From the NCBI GenBank assembly GCA_008638375.1, contig CM018032.1, positions 59,649,382 to 59,713,381 on the forward strand: 64,000 nt of DNA, in the 5' to 3' direction. The position numbers were made by a program, and so were the translations under genes. Positions 12,621-23,305 of the stretch are shown one piece after another. The notes beneath the pieces were generated by a model that saw only the letters and a program-made list of their open reading frames with translations, ran no database searches and was not told the DNA's origin. Within the stretch, counting starts at the first letter, position 1, and each line of letters begins with the position of its first letter. Origin of the DNA: Nyssa sinensis (lineage: Eukaryota; Streptophyta; Magnoliopsida; Cornales; Nyssaceae).

Positions 12621-12667
12621 TACACACACACACACACACATATATATACATATAGTATATATATATG
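12621..12667. repeat. (CA)n/(TA)n microsatellite
   Basis: Dinucleotide tract just downstream of the RNase pseudogene. Confidence 0.85.
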
Positions 12668-13127
12668 AACATCTCATATCCAAACTATTTATCGCTGGAT
12701 GTTTATAGAAAATGATGGATGGGGACTATCTATATGTATTTAAGTTTGATGATCAAATATACAAAAGTGTTTATTACTTAATGTGTAGTGGAAATCATGC
12801 TTCCTTTAATTCTGGCAGTGTTCCTTTTTTAATATATATTTATTTATTATTTTTTTGTTTACTTATTTACACGATAGATTTTATGATAAAATTAATACTT
12901 GGGGGTCCCTGTTTCTTCTGGCTATGTTAGTTGCTCTGTTGTGTGGCTAGGTTTTCTCCATCGCCCTGTGAAGTGCCTCGTGTTTTGGGCAGCAGCTTCT
13001 TGTCCTTCTCATTTATTGATTCCCAACATTTTTTTTTTATTTATAAATGTTTAATATTTTAATTTTATTTGAACAACAAAGAATATACAAGAAAAATCAT
13101 TTGTCCTGTCTTCTTTTCTATCCTACC

Positions 13128-13410
13128 TATTTCCGCCAACCAAGACTATTGTAGGCCTAACGCATGTCAAGTTTTACCACTGCATGATATCTGTTGCCTT
13201 TCTTTTTGTTTGAAGTTTTCAAACTATGAAGCAATTCATGGGCTGCAATAACATTGTCTATAATCTGTCTACCCGGTACAAATGCACACTGATTCATGCT
13301 AATCACTTCCAGCTAAAATCACGCAGTCGATTAACAAGTGTTTTGACAATAATTTCATAGGTAACATTACATAAATTGATTGGATTCATTAGGCACTTTA
13401 TCTTCATAAT
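13128..13410 (-). mobile_element. L1-type LINE reverse transcriptase fragment
   Basis: Read on the minus strand, this shows consecutive RT blocks of plant L1 elements: NVTYEIIVKTLVNRLRDF, then after one frameshift [20 protein letters not shown], and LDMR*AY, the usual LDMSKAYD site with a stop in it. Only about 280 bp of the RT domain is left. It lies between the RNase pseudogene and the F-box gene. Confidence 0.8.
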
Positions 13411-13523
13411 CAAAACAATTTCGGTGTGATTGATACTAAGTAACAATATGTACACACTTTAACTTCAGAATCAAAACGATATCAGTGTGATTGCTACTAA
13501 GTAACAACATGTACACAAGAGTG
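13402..13523. repeat. Two-copy 61-bp tandem repeat
   Basis: A unit containing CTTCATAATCAAAAC and GTGTGATTG repeats once at an offset of 61 bp, abutting the LINE fragment. Confidence 0.75.
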
Positions 13524-14922
13524 AAAAAAAACTCTAGATGCTTTCATTTCAAGCTTTCTTTTTATGGTTCGTAATGATGTAAAATCAAAAGAAGATCGAT
13601 TATTAACTTTCAATCATCTCATCATTTCGAGCATTTACTTGAAAGAGATAGGTTATACATGTGGTTGAAACGGTGAACATGAACGGATGTTACTACATTT
13701 TCATTTAAAAACGGATTTGACCAAATCAAATTATGTAACTCCTTTCCATGGTCAGCATTCAGTTCCACCAACTATGGTTGACATGTTCTCATATTGATTA
13801 CAGGGCCTAGGGGTATTTTATTAAATTGTGTCATTCATCGTATCCTTACATTACATATGAAGAAAATGGCCAACTAATTTTTTGAAAAGAGATTGTAGTA
13901 TGAATATTTGAGATAATAATTTTAAATCCATTTTGATGTATGTGTAAGGTAAATTGTTAAATATTGCAAAAAATGAGAATGAATGATGGAAGGAAAGAAG
14001 GATGCTTATACTCTTTTGAAATTCCAGTATATCCATGGAGTTTTTTTTTCTGGGAAAAAGACTTAGCAACTTAGTAGTAAGCACATTTAATCTGTCGTAA
14101 TTTGTATGCTTGGATGGCCGTCAATTAGTGAAGAAGCCCCATCACGTATACTAAGGAGGAGTATACCGATAAAAGGAAACCCATGACGCTGACACCAATA
14201 GTTGCCATGTCAATTGCCACATGTATTTCAGTCTCAAGAAATTAAAAGAAATAATTTTACAAGAAATCAAATCACAAGAACAATGGTTGTTTCACCTTGA
14301 AAAAGCAAACAATCAGAAATTAACCGGATAAGCCTCGTGAAAACGCAAACAATTAGCAATCAACTAGATGAGCCTTGCCGGCGATCTCGTTCCATCGGTA
14401 TGACAAAATCGATGCTGTCTTAAAGAAGAGATCTTCTGCGATGGGAATATATATTTACCTAGGATAGATTAATATATGATAATTTTTGCTTGCTGCCTTT
14501 TCAATAATTTTTATCACATTTTCAATAAAAAAAATTTAAATAAATAAGAAATCAGAATAAATTTTCATTTTTTGGGTTCTTTTTTAGTCTACAGACATTT
14601 CACATTGTCAATAAACAGAATATTGTCACTATGATTTTAGAGAGTGCAGAAAGTAGTGATTTAATTTTCATGAGGTCAGAAAATTTTTAAGTGCAAAAAT
14701 CTCTTCATGTTCATCTGATTAGTTTCTCATTGCAGTGGAATAATTATACGTAATTTACATTATTATGAAATAGCACACGAGTGATTTAAGGATATCTGTA
14801 CATTATTGTGGAATAATATGTAATTAACATTATGTTTATTGGACAATCTAAAATTGATTTGCTTCAAGTGTGATCTTGACTTTTATCCCCAAAAGGACCA
14901 TGCTAACATTTAAGTAAATAAA
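13524..14922. other. Intergenic region
   Basis: AT-rich sequence with no gene, RNA gene or clean repeat that can be supported. It is presumably the upstream region of the F-box gene. Confidence 0.5.
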
Positions 14923-14923
14923 T

Positions 14924-14966
<43 letters not shown>
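14923..14966. repeat. (AC)n(AT)n microsatellite upstream of the F-box gene
   Basis: Dinucleotide tract ending about 90 bp before the F-box start codon, so it probably lies in the promoter or leader. Confidence 0.85.
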
Positions 14967-15058
14967 AGGGTAATATGTGCAAAGGTATTCTGACAAATCC
15001 TTGTCTAGTGTTTACGTCTCTAGCAGTTCTTGAGAGGTGGTGGTGAAGGATTGCAACG

Positions 15059-16300
15059 ATGTCAAATAGGAATATGCCTGAAGATATGGTAAGTGAAATT
15101 CTATTGAGGTTGCCGGTCAAATCTCTATTGCGATTGAAGTGTGTCTCTAAATCTTGGTCTGCACTCATTATAAACCCAAGTTTCATTGCCAAACACGCTG
15201 CTAAAAACAACAATGGTCGTCTCCTGGTACACAATTACGATTTGGCTGCTCAAAAATTTTGTTTTGCCTTGTACCCAGATGAAACCCTTGACGTGCCTTC
15301 ATTTCAATATCTAGATCTAAAGCTGAACGCAAGTGCACGAGTTTTAGGTCCTTGTAATGGCAGTTTTTTGTCTCTTCAATGGCATCAACAGTGTAGCTCT
15401 TTGGAACCCAGCCACCAGAGAATTCAAGGCTCTTCCTCGATTACCCCGCCTCGACCCCGACCTACAGCCAGAAAAGCTAATTAAGTCGTTGAATGTTTTC
15501 GGATTCGGTTTGGATTCCTTAACTAATGATTTCAAGGTTGTTTGGATGCGAACACTCGAGAATATATACACTGACACTGAAACTGAAGATGATGATGACG
15601 AAGATGAATATAACCAGCTATGTCATTCTGTGCGCAAAGCAATCTACGTCTACTCCCTGAAAGTTGATTCCTGGAGAGAGTTGAAGGGTATTAATATTAT
15701 TCCAGCTAATTTCATTTTTTCTACTCCTTTTTACGCATGCGAAAGGAGTATATTACTGGGCGGTGTATGCTAAAAACAAATATCGTATGATCCTTTCCTT
15801 CAACATGAGCGACGAGGTGTTCCAAGAGACATCAAGTCAGGGGTCTTCCTGAAGAACAACCAATGCACAGTTATCTTGCGTTATACAATGATTCTGTTGC
15901 TTGGATATGTCCCCATCCAAATGAGCTTGAGATGGGCCATTGTTTTCACATATGGGTGCTGAAGGAGGATCATTGGACCAAACAATTAATTGTTGGACCC
16001 TTCTCAGCCCTCTATGCTCTTGCATTTTGGAAGAATGGTGAGTTACTTGTACAAAATAGTAATGGACAACTATTTCTATCAGATTCTAGTACCCTACAAC
16101 TTAAAGATCTTGGAACTTATAAGGCATTTCAGGCTTTTGTTTATACTGAGAGCTTAGTTTCACTCACGGGAGATAATTCATCTAAATCTAGTACTCAAAT
16201 TCCAGACTTTTGCTCTACAAGGTCGCCGTTTAGGATGTTGGAGTATCAATCAGATAATGACTCAAGTCCATATTGCAGTTCCTCTTCATATTCAGATTGA
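15059..16300 (+). pseudogene. SLF/SFB-like F-box gene broken by three frameshifts
   Basis: The start MSNRNMPEDMVSEILLRLPV opens a canonical F-box (residues about 5-45, with LPVKSLLRLKCVSKSW). The rest is an F-box-associated interaction domain: GPCNG, VALWNPATREFKALP, FGFGLDSLTNDFKVV, VYSLKVDSWRELKGI, FHIWVLKEDHWTKQ and an acidic serine-rich tail. This is the layout of S-locus F-box (SLF/SFB) proteins and their relatives, subunits of SCF ubiquitin ligases that detect S-RNases in pollen. The frame shifts near 15360 (extra base after GPCNG), near 15742 and near 15837 (in a GGGG run); apart from these the coding sequence is open to the stop at 16298-16300, with a near full-length sum of about 410 codons. 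It is either a young pseudogene or, less likely, three sequencing errors. Such genes are normally intronless, as here. It sits between two RNase copies on the same strand. Confidence 0.85.
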
Positions 16301-16359
16301 AGAGTCTTCCAACTGATTTGGCATCGATCCTTAATTATATTGTTTGTCCATGATCGATG

Positions 16360-17175
16360 TTAATGCGAGTTCCATTGCCCCACCAACATCGCCACGCCGG
16401 TGCAAGAAAACCATTCCACCATCCCTGAGAAAACCTCATCCCCCTTCACCTGAAATCAGCCCCCCATATTTTCCCCCCACCCCCCTCCATCTCTTTCAGC
16501 CCTAGCCCAACCAGAAACAAGGAGCAGCCAACAACCATCCCCAATCCAACCCTCACAAAATAACCCCAACCCAAATCAGTTCCCTAATCTATGGATTGAT
16601 TTTTCTCTGTTTACTATGGAGAAATCTGTTGTCCCACATATCTCCTGTGATATGATATCACTAGGAGAACTGAACCTAAACAGGAGATTAACAATTCGGA
16701 TTCAGATCCCGATGACTCAACTATACCAGTTTCCTTTGATGAACAAGGTAGATTAGCTCAAAGCATTGCCCAAGGGGCGGCTGCCAGGCAAATCGCCCAA
16801 CTTAGTGCTGAGGTAAATCTCCTTAGATCTTCAGTACAGGAACGTGATTCCCTCAAAGGGGAGCTTGAGAACCTTAAAGCCTCCGTAGCAAAGTAAGGTA
16901 ACCCCAATGCGGGATACCATACTTTACATTCCCAGAGAGGGAACTACCATAACCAGAGAGGTAGGAGCAACCAAGGGAGGGAGATCTTCCAACTTGAACT
17001 CCTCTCTTTGCTGGAAATGGAGAGGTTGATTGTCCTCTTTGGCCTTTTTGTGTTTGGTTGAGGTGTCGGCTTGCTGATTCTTTTCCTGGTTGCTTTCTTT
17101 TTCTTTTGTTTTTCTTGTTGGTGTGTGTAGTCTTGGTTCTTTTCCTTGCCTTTTTGGCTAATAATCACAGTTGAA
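16360..17175 (+). other. Unrecognised coding-like relic (proline-rich, coiled-coil)
   Basis: This stretch has balanced base composition, unlike the AT-rich DNA around it. A Pro-rich part (about 16370-16600) is followed by an open frame 16651-16896 with an acidic lead (NNSDSDPDDST) and a heptad-like coiled-coil (QIAQLSAEVNLLRSSVQERD), then a stop, then an RG/Q-rich piece (RGNYHNQRGRSNQGRE). I do not recognise the family. It could be a gag-like or ORF1-like retroelement remnant, since a hydrophobic T-rich end and a microsatellite follow it. No function is assigned. Confidence 0.4.
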
Positions 17176-17181
17176 TTATAA

Positions 17182-17191
17182 TATGTATATA

Positions 17192-17232
<41 letters not shown>
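17182..17232. repeat. (TG)n(TA)n microsatellite
   Basis: Dinucleotide tract directly after the coding-like relic. Confidence 0.85.
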
Positions 17233-19200
17233 TATCTTACAACAAACCGTGAATAAAGAAAGAAACAATTAAAAAAAAATCTATATTGATTGAAATAATG
17301 TGTCTATAGAAACTTATTTTAATACAACAAAATTTTAATTATATATATTAAATTAATGTGAAAAGAAAAAAGAAAAATGATAGCACATGGAGACAAAGGA
17401 TATGTTAGCAAATGGCAACACATGAATATGAAAACTTAATTAATAAGTATCCAACTTGAAAAGCAAAAAGAATAAATTTTAAATAAAAAAAATATTTTAA
17501 TATTAAAAAATAAAAAGTCTTATTTATAATTGTTACTTTAAGCCTCAATACTTTGAAGCTGACGCAGGCTTCAATGGAGAAATTATCTTACATGTTAAAC
17601 ATGAGTCTCACATATCATATGTTAATCTCTAACTTCGGGTGGCCAAAAAAAACATATATTTTTTAATATTTTATGTAGGATAATAGAAAGTAAAAGGAAG
17701 AAAAAGACACAATTGTCAAGACAATAAAACTGGAAGGACTGTGATAATATTTCCATAGGAGAGGCAAGACTTTGTTAAAATTAACTTGTAATATAAAGTG
17801 CATTAATATGTTTAAGTGACAATCAGTGGCGAATCGAGGGGGCAGACAGAGCCATGCCCTCTCCCAAAAAAAAAAATGTATTTTTTTATCTCTAATTTTG
17901 TTATTATTATTATTTTTTTTTAAAAAAAACTAGGACTTGGTCCCTCCAATATTTTTATTTTATTTTATATATTTATATGAATCTTCTTAAATTTTAATAT
18001 TTATAATTTGACCATCTCAACAATTTGGATATTGTATTTTTTTACTATTAATTTTGTTAGAATTGCTTAACTAAATAAGACTTGACTCCTTAAATTTTTT
18101 AATATGTTCATATGAACGCTCTAAATTTTAATCCTAACAATTTGATGCTGCTAATTAAAATTTTTGAATCCAATAGTGTAACAATTAATGAGTGGGTGGA
18201 TCTTTTGATCAACCAAATGATGATGCTCTTACCATAAAAAAAAATCTAGTAATAAAGTAGCATAAGGTCGAATTAAAAGGTTGTTGAAAGTGAAAAATTA
18301 TCCAATGGCCAAGCATTATAAGGTTGTTGGAAGTGAAAAATTATCCAATAGACAAGCATTATATGGTTGTTGGAAGTGAGAAATTAACCAATGGACAGCA
18401 AGAATAATCATAAGGTTGTTGGGAGTTGATTATTTAATATGACAACTGTCCTTTTGAATTCTTGCACTGGTCAATTTTTAGATTTTACTCTTGAAAAACA
18501 AATTGTGACCATCCGATCAGATATCTCCGCCACACGTACAGTCCGATTTCTTTGGAAAATAAGAACGCATATACTATCTGTCCGGACTTTCAAATTCCAT
18601 TTTTGTCGGTGAATGAAAAACAAAACGTTCGTCTTTAATTCATTGAACACGACGTCATTTGAACTAACAATATGTGGACCTCCGAAATTTCGTGATTTAA
18701 TTTACTTGTGATATTATTTTCTATTTTTTAAATCACCTCCAGTGGCAGAACCATATGTGCCCTAGCCCCTATGAACTTCTAAAAATTTATTTTTTTTATC
18801 TCCATTTTCAATAGATTTTAGAATTTTTTTTTATATATTTTTACAAAAAATCTTCTTAAATTCTATGTTTGAAAATTTTGCACCTCCTTAGATCTGGCAT
18901 TGACAGACAATGCCTATCTAAGCATGCCTAGCGTCCCGGAAACCTCAAATTCACCTATCAGCTGAACTCACTTTCCACTCAAAGAGCTGCTCTCGTTTCA
19001 CTCTCTTTGTCTTCCCTTCTCTTTCTCAAAAGTTCTCTTTGTAGCTTTGCTCTTCTTCAATTTTTTCTGACGACCCAAATGGCTCCTCAACTTGAAATGC
19101 AATGAGAATGTTGCTATCAAAGTATAGTGATTTGGTTTTTAAGTCACTCATTAGCTAAACACAAAAAGAACACAAAGTCGGAGTGTTTCAAAAAGTAAAC
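17233..19200. other. Intergenic region before the intact RNase
   Basis: No gene is seen. At 17824 (CAGTGGCGAATCGAGGGGG) and 18742 (CAGTGGCAGAACC) there are starts resembling ends of hAT-type MITEs, but I cannot find matching ends or target duplications. The final 200 bp forms the promoter and leader of the RNase gene. Confidence 0.45.
18277..18425. repeat. 43-bp tandem repeat, 3-4 copies
   Basis: A unit containing GGTTGTTGGAAGTGAAAAAT recurs at 18279, 18322 and 18365, with a partial copy at 18413. It lies about 0.8 kb upstream of the intact RNase gene. Confidence 0.8.
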
Positions 19201-20311
19201 ATGAATCTAAAGCTCAATTTGTGTCTTCTTGTGATGCTACTTTTAGGGCTGCTGCCCATTACCGTCCCTGTCCCTGTCCCTGTCCCTGTCTCCGTCTATG
19301 GTGATCCCAGCTACATTAAGTTTTTCTATCTTGTTCTTCAGTGGCCCAATGCATTTTGCAATGTTAACTGTTGCTGTAATTCACTGAGGCAAAAGTTCAG
19401 CATACATGGGTTTTGGCCGCAAGTTGCCAATGGGAACTCAACATTTTGCAAACCACTACTACCACTCCAAGAGGAATACGTAAGTCTTTCATTTTGCTCC
19501 TTACCATTTTGATAATGAATTTGTTCAATTTTTTTTTTATTTTCTTTTAATTATGTTGTTGTCTGTTGTAGGTGCATGATATAGAGAAACAACTGTCAAT
19601 AGATTGGCCAAATCTCATATGTTCCTGGGGAAATTTCGGCTTCTGGAAATATCAATGGGAAAAGCATGGCAATCGTTCAAAATTGGATCACAGGTCTTAC
19701 TTTGATACGGCCATGAAGCTAAAAGCAAAGAATGTTCCTGACCTCCTTAGTACTCTCCGGCAATCTAGTATGAGATTCTTAAATTTGTGATTCTATTATT
19801 GTCTTTTTTAAGTTGTTCTTTATTACTTATATATTAAATATTTATATGATCAGATATTGTACCAAGCGAAACGCGGAAATACCAAGTGAAGTCGATCCAG
19901 GACGCAATTGTTGCTAAAATTGGTTGGAGACCCCGTATAAAGTGCATAAATTATTCAAATAATGGAGATGTTCAAATACATGAAATTCACTTTTGTGTGA
20001 AGCCACCACCTACAGCAGAAGTGCAAGAGTTCGAATTTATTAATTGTAGAAGGAGGCCCTATTATATGGGGTGTGGTGATCATGAAGACAATGAAGTGTA
20101 CTTTTCCCCAGAGAAAAATAATCTTACGGCTACGGGGAACGAGTTTATTTCCTCTTCTTTAACTCTTCCCCGCAGGTACCTTCCTAATACGTGCTTTATT
20201 TTTTTATCGGAACTGATCACATGTCTATTGTAAGTTGTAACCATCTCACACCAATTTCTCTTTTGTCTCAGGCAAACTCAGAGTGAAGAGGAAGCTGAGG
20301 ACGAACTATAG
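19201..20311 (+). CDS. S-RNase-like ribonuclease T2, apparently intact (four exons)
   Basis: Exons: 19201-19479 (donor GTAAGT), 19572-19767 (GTATGA), 19854-20175 (GTACCT) and 20272-20311; all acceptors are AG and the phases agree, giving about 278 aa. The N-terminus is a signal peptide followed by a (PV)4 stretch. T2 block I reads KFSIHGFWP and block II reads FWKYQWEKHGNRS, so both catalytic histidines are present. Intron 1 lies between the two blocks, as the intron of S-RNases does. Later cysteines occur in KCIN, FCVK, NCRR and GCGD. The Cys usually following block II (KHGTC) is replaced by Asn-Arg. C-terminal SEEEAEDEL is acidic. Secreted T2 RNases cut RNA via a 2',3'-cyclic phosphate; S-RNases act as pistil-side toxins toward self pollen, while S-like ones serve in phosphate scavenging or defence. 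Sequence alone cannot decide between these, though the F-box neighbours favour the S-lineage. Residue 1 was chosen because the pseudogene paralogue shares the same leader and ATG. Confidence 0.87.
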
Positions 20312-21138
20312 GCCACGAGCTGTCAAAAATCAAGAAGAATGTTGCTACTACGTTCTTATGTTTATCCATCGCTTAATATTAATATGATGATCTCATAGCC
20401 AAACTGTTTAATGTTTAGTGGAAATGATTGTTCGGAGACATTAAATTTATTCTTGTTATGTTTTGTGTTTACATTTTTATTTTTAGGAGATTCAGTCATA
20501 ACTTTTTATAAACTGCTTAATTAACACAAGTTACAATTCAAAATATTCTAATTTAAAGATAAAAATGTATTTCCATTTCAAAACACGTTGAAAACTATTT
20601 TCCTGCGCACAGTCCCCGCCCTCTCACCGTCACATCATCATTTTTATTTCTTAAAATTTTAAAATTAAATAACTTACAATATATAAATTTATTTTTAATT
20701 AAAATTATATATTTAAACTTTAAAAATTAATATTTATCAAACAAGATTCATTTTGTAAATGAAATTTTGTCAAAAACATTCATGTTTTTTCAGTAGAGAA
20801 ATTTTGTTTTGAAGATAAAAATTTGAGGGTTCTTTTCTTTTTTCTTTGAAAGAAAGAAATTTTGTCATTAAGGATTTTTTAGTTGACTTTAAACTTAAAC
20901 TGTAATTTGTTCCGAATGAATTAGCCAACAAATTTTATATCACTAAAAATATCTATTAGTTTATTTTTAAATAAAAAAAATGGAAGTTAATTTTGATTTT
21001 TTTAGAATAAAATATGGTCATTTTATCACAAAATATTCAGACTGTTTTTCAGCATTTTTGGATTGTATTCAAACAAAAACTACAAAAGAATCAGCATACA
21101 AATCTTATATCACTAGAAATTTCAATAAAATCCAGCAA
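20312..21138. other. Downstream flank of the RNase gene
   Basis: The 3' end of the RNase transcript, then AT-rich sequence. No separate gene is supported. A (A/T)-rich tract at 20640-20760 looks like old repeat. Confidence 0.5.
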
Positions 21139-21670
21139 CGAGAGCTGCCGGAAAAGCCAATTATGTCGTTGGATACGGCTTGGATCTCTTAACTAATGAT
21201 TACAAAGTGATCGATAAGCCATGTCATCCTTTGCACAAAGGGAAATATGTATACTCCGTCAAGTGTTAATTCTTGGAGAGAGTTCAAAGGTATTTTAATA
21301 ACTAATAAAACAGGGTCTTCCCATGGTTGTCTTTCGTTATACAAATGATCTCTGTTGCTTTGGATATGTTCTGATGATCAGAATGAGTTTGGGATGGTAA
21401 TTGTATTCACGTATGGGTGTTGAAGGACGAGCATTGAACCAAACAATTAACATTAGACCCTTCTCAGCCTTTTGTGCTCTTGGATTTTGGAAGAATGTTG
21501 AGGTTACTTGTACAAAACAGCAATCGACAACTCTTTTTGTCCGACCCTAGTACCCTACTTTTGTTTATATATATTGAGAGCTGAGTTTCACTCCAAGGGA
21601 AGAAATTCATCTGAATCTGATGCTCTAATTCTAGACCATTCTATCCACAAGGCTGCACTCCAATGAACAT
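21139..21670 (+). pseudogene. Second SLF-like F-box gene, truncated relic
   Basis: This is a degenerate copy of the middle and end of the F-box gene at 15059-16300. Shared pieces in order are GCCGGAAAAGCCAATTA..GTCGTTG, GGATCTCTTAACTAATGATT, CACGTATGGGTGTTGAAGGA, ACCCTTCTCAGCC, TTTTGGAAGAATG and CTAGTACCCTAC. The F-box itself and the N-terminal third are missing. Frameshifts and stops are many and internal parts are deleted, so no protein is possible. It stands 0.8 kb after the intact RNase, mirroring the RNase-then-F-box order upstream. Confidence 0.85.
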
Positions 21671-21820
21671 GTTAATTACATCTCTTACGTGAATCCCATA
21701 TTCATTTTATTATCTTCTTTTCTCTCTCATCCCGTTCTCTTTTTCTTTTCTCTCACTACTTTCTCACAAAATATTAAAATAATAATTTATTTTAATACCA
21801 CCGTTACCTAGGGGTGCAAG

Positions 21821-22212
21821 CAGGGACGGGCCCGGATTTTGGTTCAGGGGGGCAATTTTTTTTTAATTAAATGTTTGATAATAAATTTAAAAATGAATGA
21901 AATATAAAATTAAAAAAATTATAATATTTTTGATAGATAAAAAAGATCATAAATTAAACAAGAATTCTAAGGAAACAGAGACCATAAAAAACTTTAAATT
22001 ATATTAAAAAAAAAAAATCAAATTTTATTAAGGGACAAATTGAAATTAAAATAAGGATAAAGTATGAAAATCTTTAAATTAGGAGGGGCAAAAATATAAA
22101 TTAAGGGGTATATATGAAAAAAATGTTTAAAAATATAAAAAAAAAAAATCAAATAAAAAAAATTGGGGGGGGGGGCCAATTGTCCCCTATTCCCAAGCTA
22201 GTCCCATCCCTA
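21821..22212. mobile_element. hAT-type MITE, 392 bp
   Basis: Exact 8-bp target duplication GGTGCAAG on both sides (21813-21820 and 22213-22220). The termini are inverted: CAGGGACGGGC at left and, read from the other strand, TAGGGATGGGA at right. The interior is A-rich with no coding capacity. An 8-bp duplication with CAGGG-type ends is the hAT signature. Confidence 0.88.
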
Positions 22213-22220
22213 GGTGCAAG

Positions 22221-23269
22221 TTGGGCAAGTAAACCCGAGCCCGACCTTGACCCAAAAAATATAAGATAAGATACCCGAGTTTGAATTTTTGAGTCCGAAT
22301 TTAAATTAGAACGAGTTTGGACATGTACATTGGATATCCGAGTCTAAATTGCCACTACTTAAACCATATGTTTTATAACTTAATTAATATAAATTATTAG
22401 ATTTCAAATATGTAAATCTTTTGCGACCGTTCATTAATTTTATTAATATATATTACCAAAAAGTGAATAAGGTATATTTGTAATTATAATGAAAATTGAG
22501 AGTCAGGGTTTCACGATAAAATTTTGGGGCAAGTGAACACTGGTATTTTTAGCGCATTTCCAACGCTGGTTTGGGTTGGTTTCTGACGCCATCTCACCAA
22601 GCAAATTTCATCCAAACAATTCCGACGCCAATTTTTTCCTGATCAAACAGATATCTGGACTGGGCAAACGCCCACCCAAACAGCCTCTTAGAAATGCAAG
22701 GAAATGCTGGGTAGACCAGCGCTCAGCCGAATCGTGATTTCCAACTCCTAGTTGCCCTTGAAGTTCATTTAAGGGTAAATTATATCGGTATTTTTTTAGA
22801 TTTTTGATAATTATATTTAATTTTTAAAAATTTTAAAATTAAATTAATTTTTCATATTTTACATAATAATATATAATTATTTTTTTCTATCAATTTTCTT
22901 TTAAAAATAACAAAACTATCCCTTTCATATATTATTTTTATAAAAATAAATGACGTAATATTAAATTAATGATAATATATTAAAATATTATTTAATACTC
23001 TACCAAAAATTTATAATTACATCATTATATAGTTTTTTAATTATAGTTTAAATAATATATAACCAAATGCATCACAAACCATCTAATAGAACTCAGAGAG
23101 TAAAAAAAGACATTAAAGTTCCAAAATCACTTATGAGTAATGTTAACTATATATTCAATAATTACTTCTTCGAAGATGATAATTGTTTTCAAAAATATAT
23201 ATCTAAATATAAGAAATGTTAATATTAGTCTTGAGTGTTTGACATTTATGATTTAATTGATACATGTAT

Positions 23270-23305
<36 letters not shown>

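Larger units (their letters stand above)
11739..12640 (+). pseudogene. S-RNase-like (RNase T2) pseudogene
   Basis: The start MNFLNHIVIFFVMLSFSFSV is a signal peptide. A frameshift at about 11830-11850 then moves the reading frame to LQWPNAFC, followed by the first T2 active-site block FTIHGLWPEYANGK and CKP. Exon 2, which would carry the second catalytic block, is gone and is replaced by an inverted copy of a downstream segment (11984-12078). The exon-3 equivalent (about 12079-12335) keeps IGWTPRIKC, ISEIRLCVK and, after another shift, SPYIECGGENDGVHFSP. The intron-3 and exon-4 equivalents (about 12431-12600) align with those of the intact gene at 19201-20311. In-frame stops, frameshifts and the missing catalytic exon make an active enzyme impossible. 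Known members are secreted, glycosylated ribonucleases; S-RNases are the pistil determinant of self-incompatibility. It is a paralogue of the gene at 19201. Confidence 0.85.

Noticed and set aside
17824..18905. Two possible hAT MITE starts (CAGTGGCG / CAGTGGCA)
   Set aside because: Neither has a matching inverted end or 8-bp duplication that I can see.
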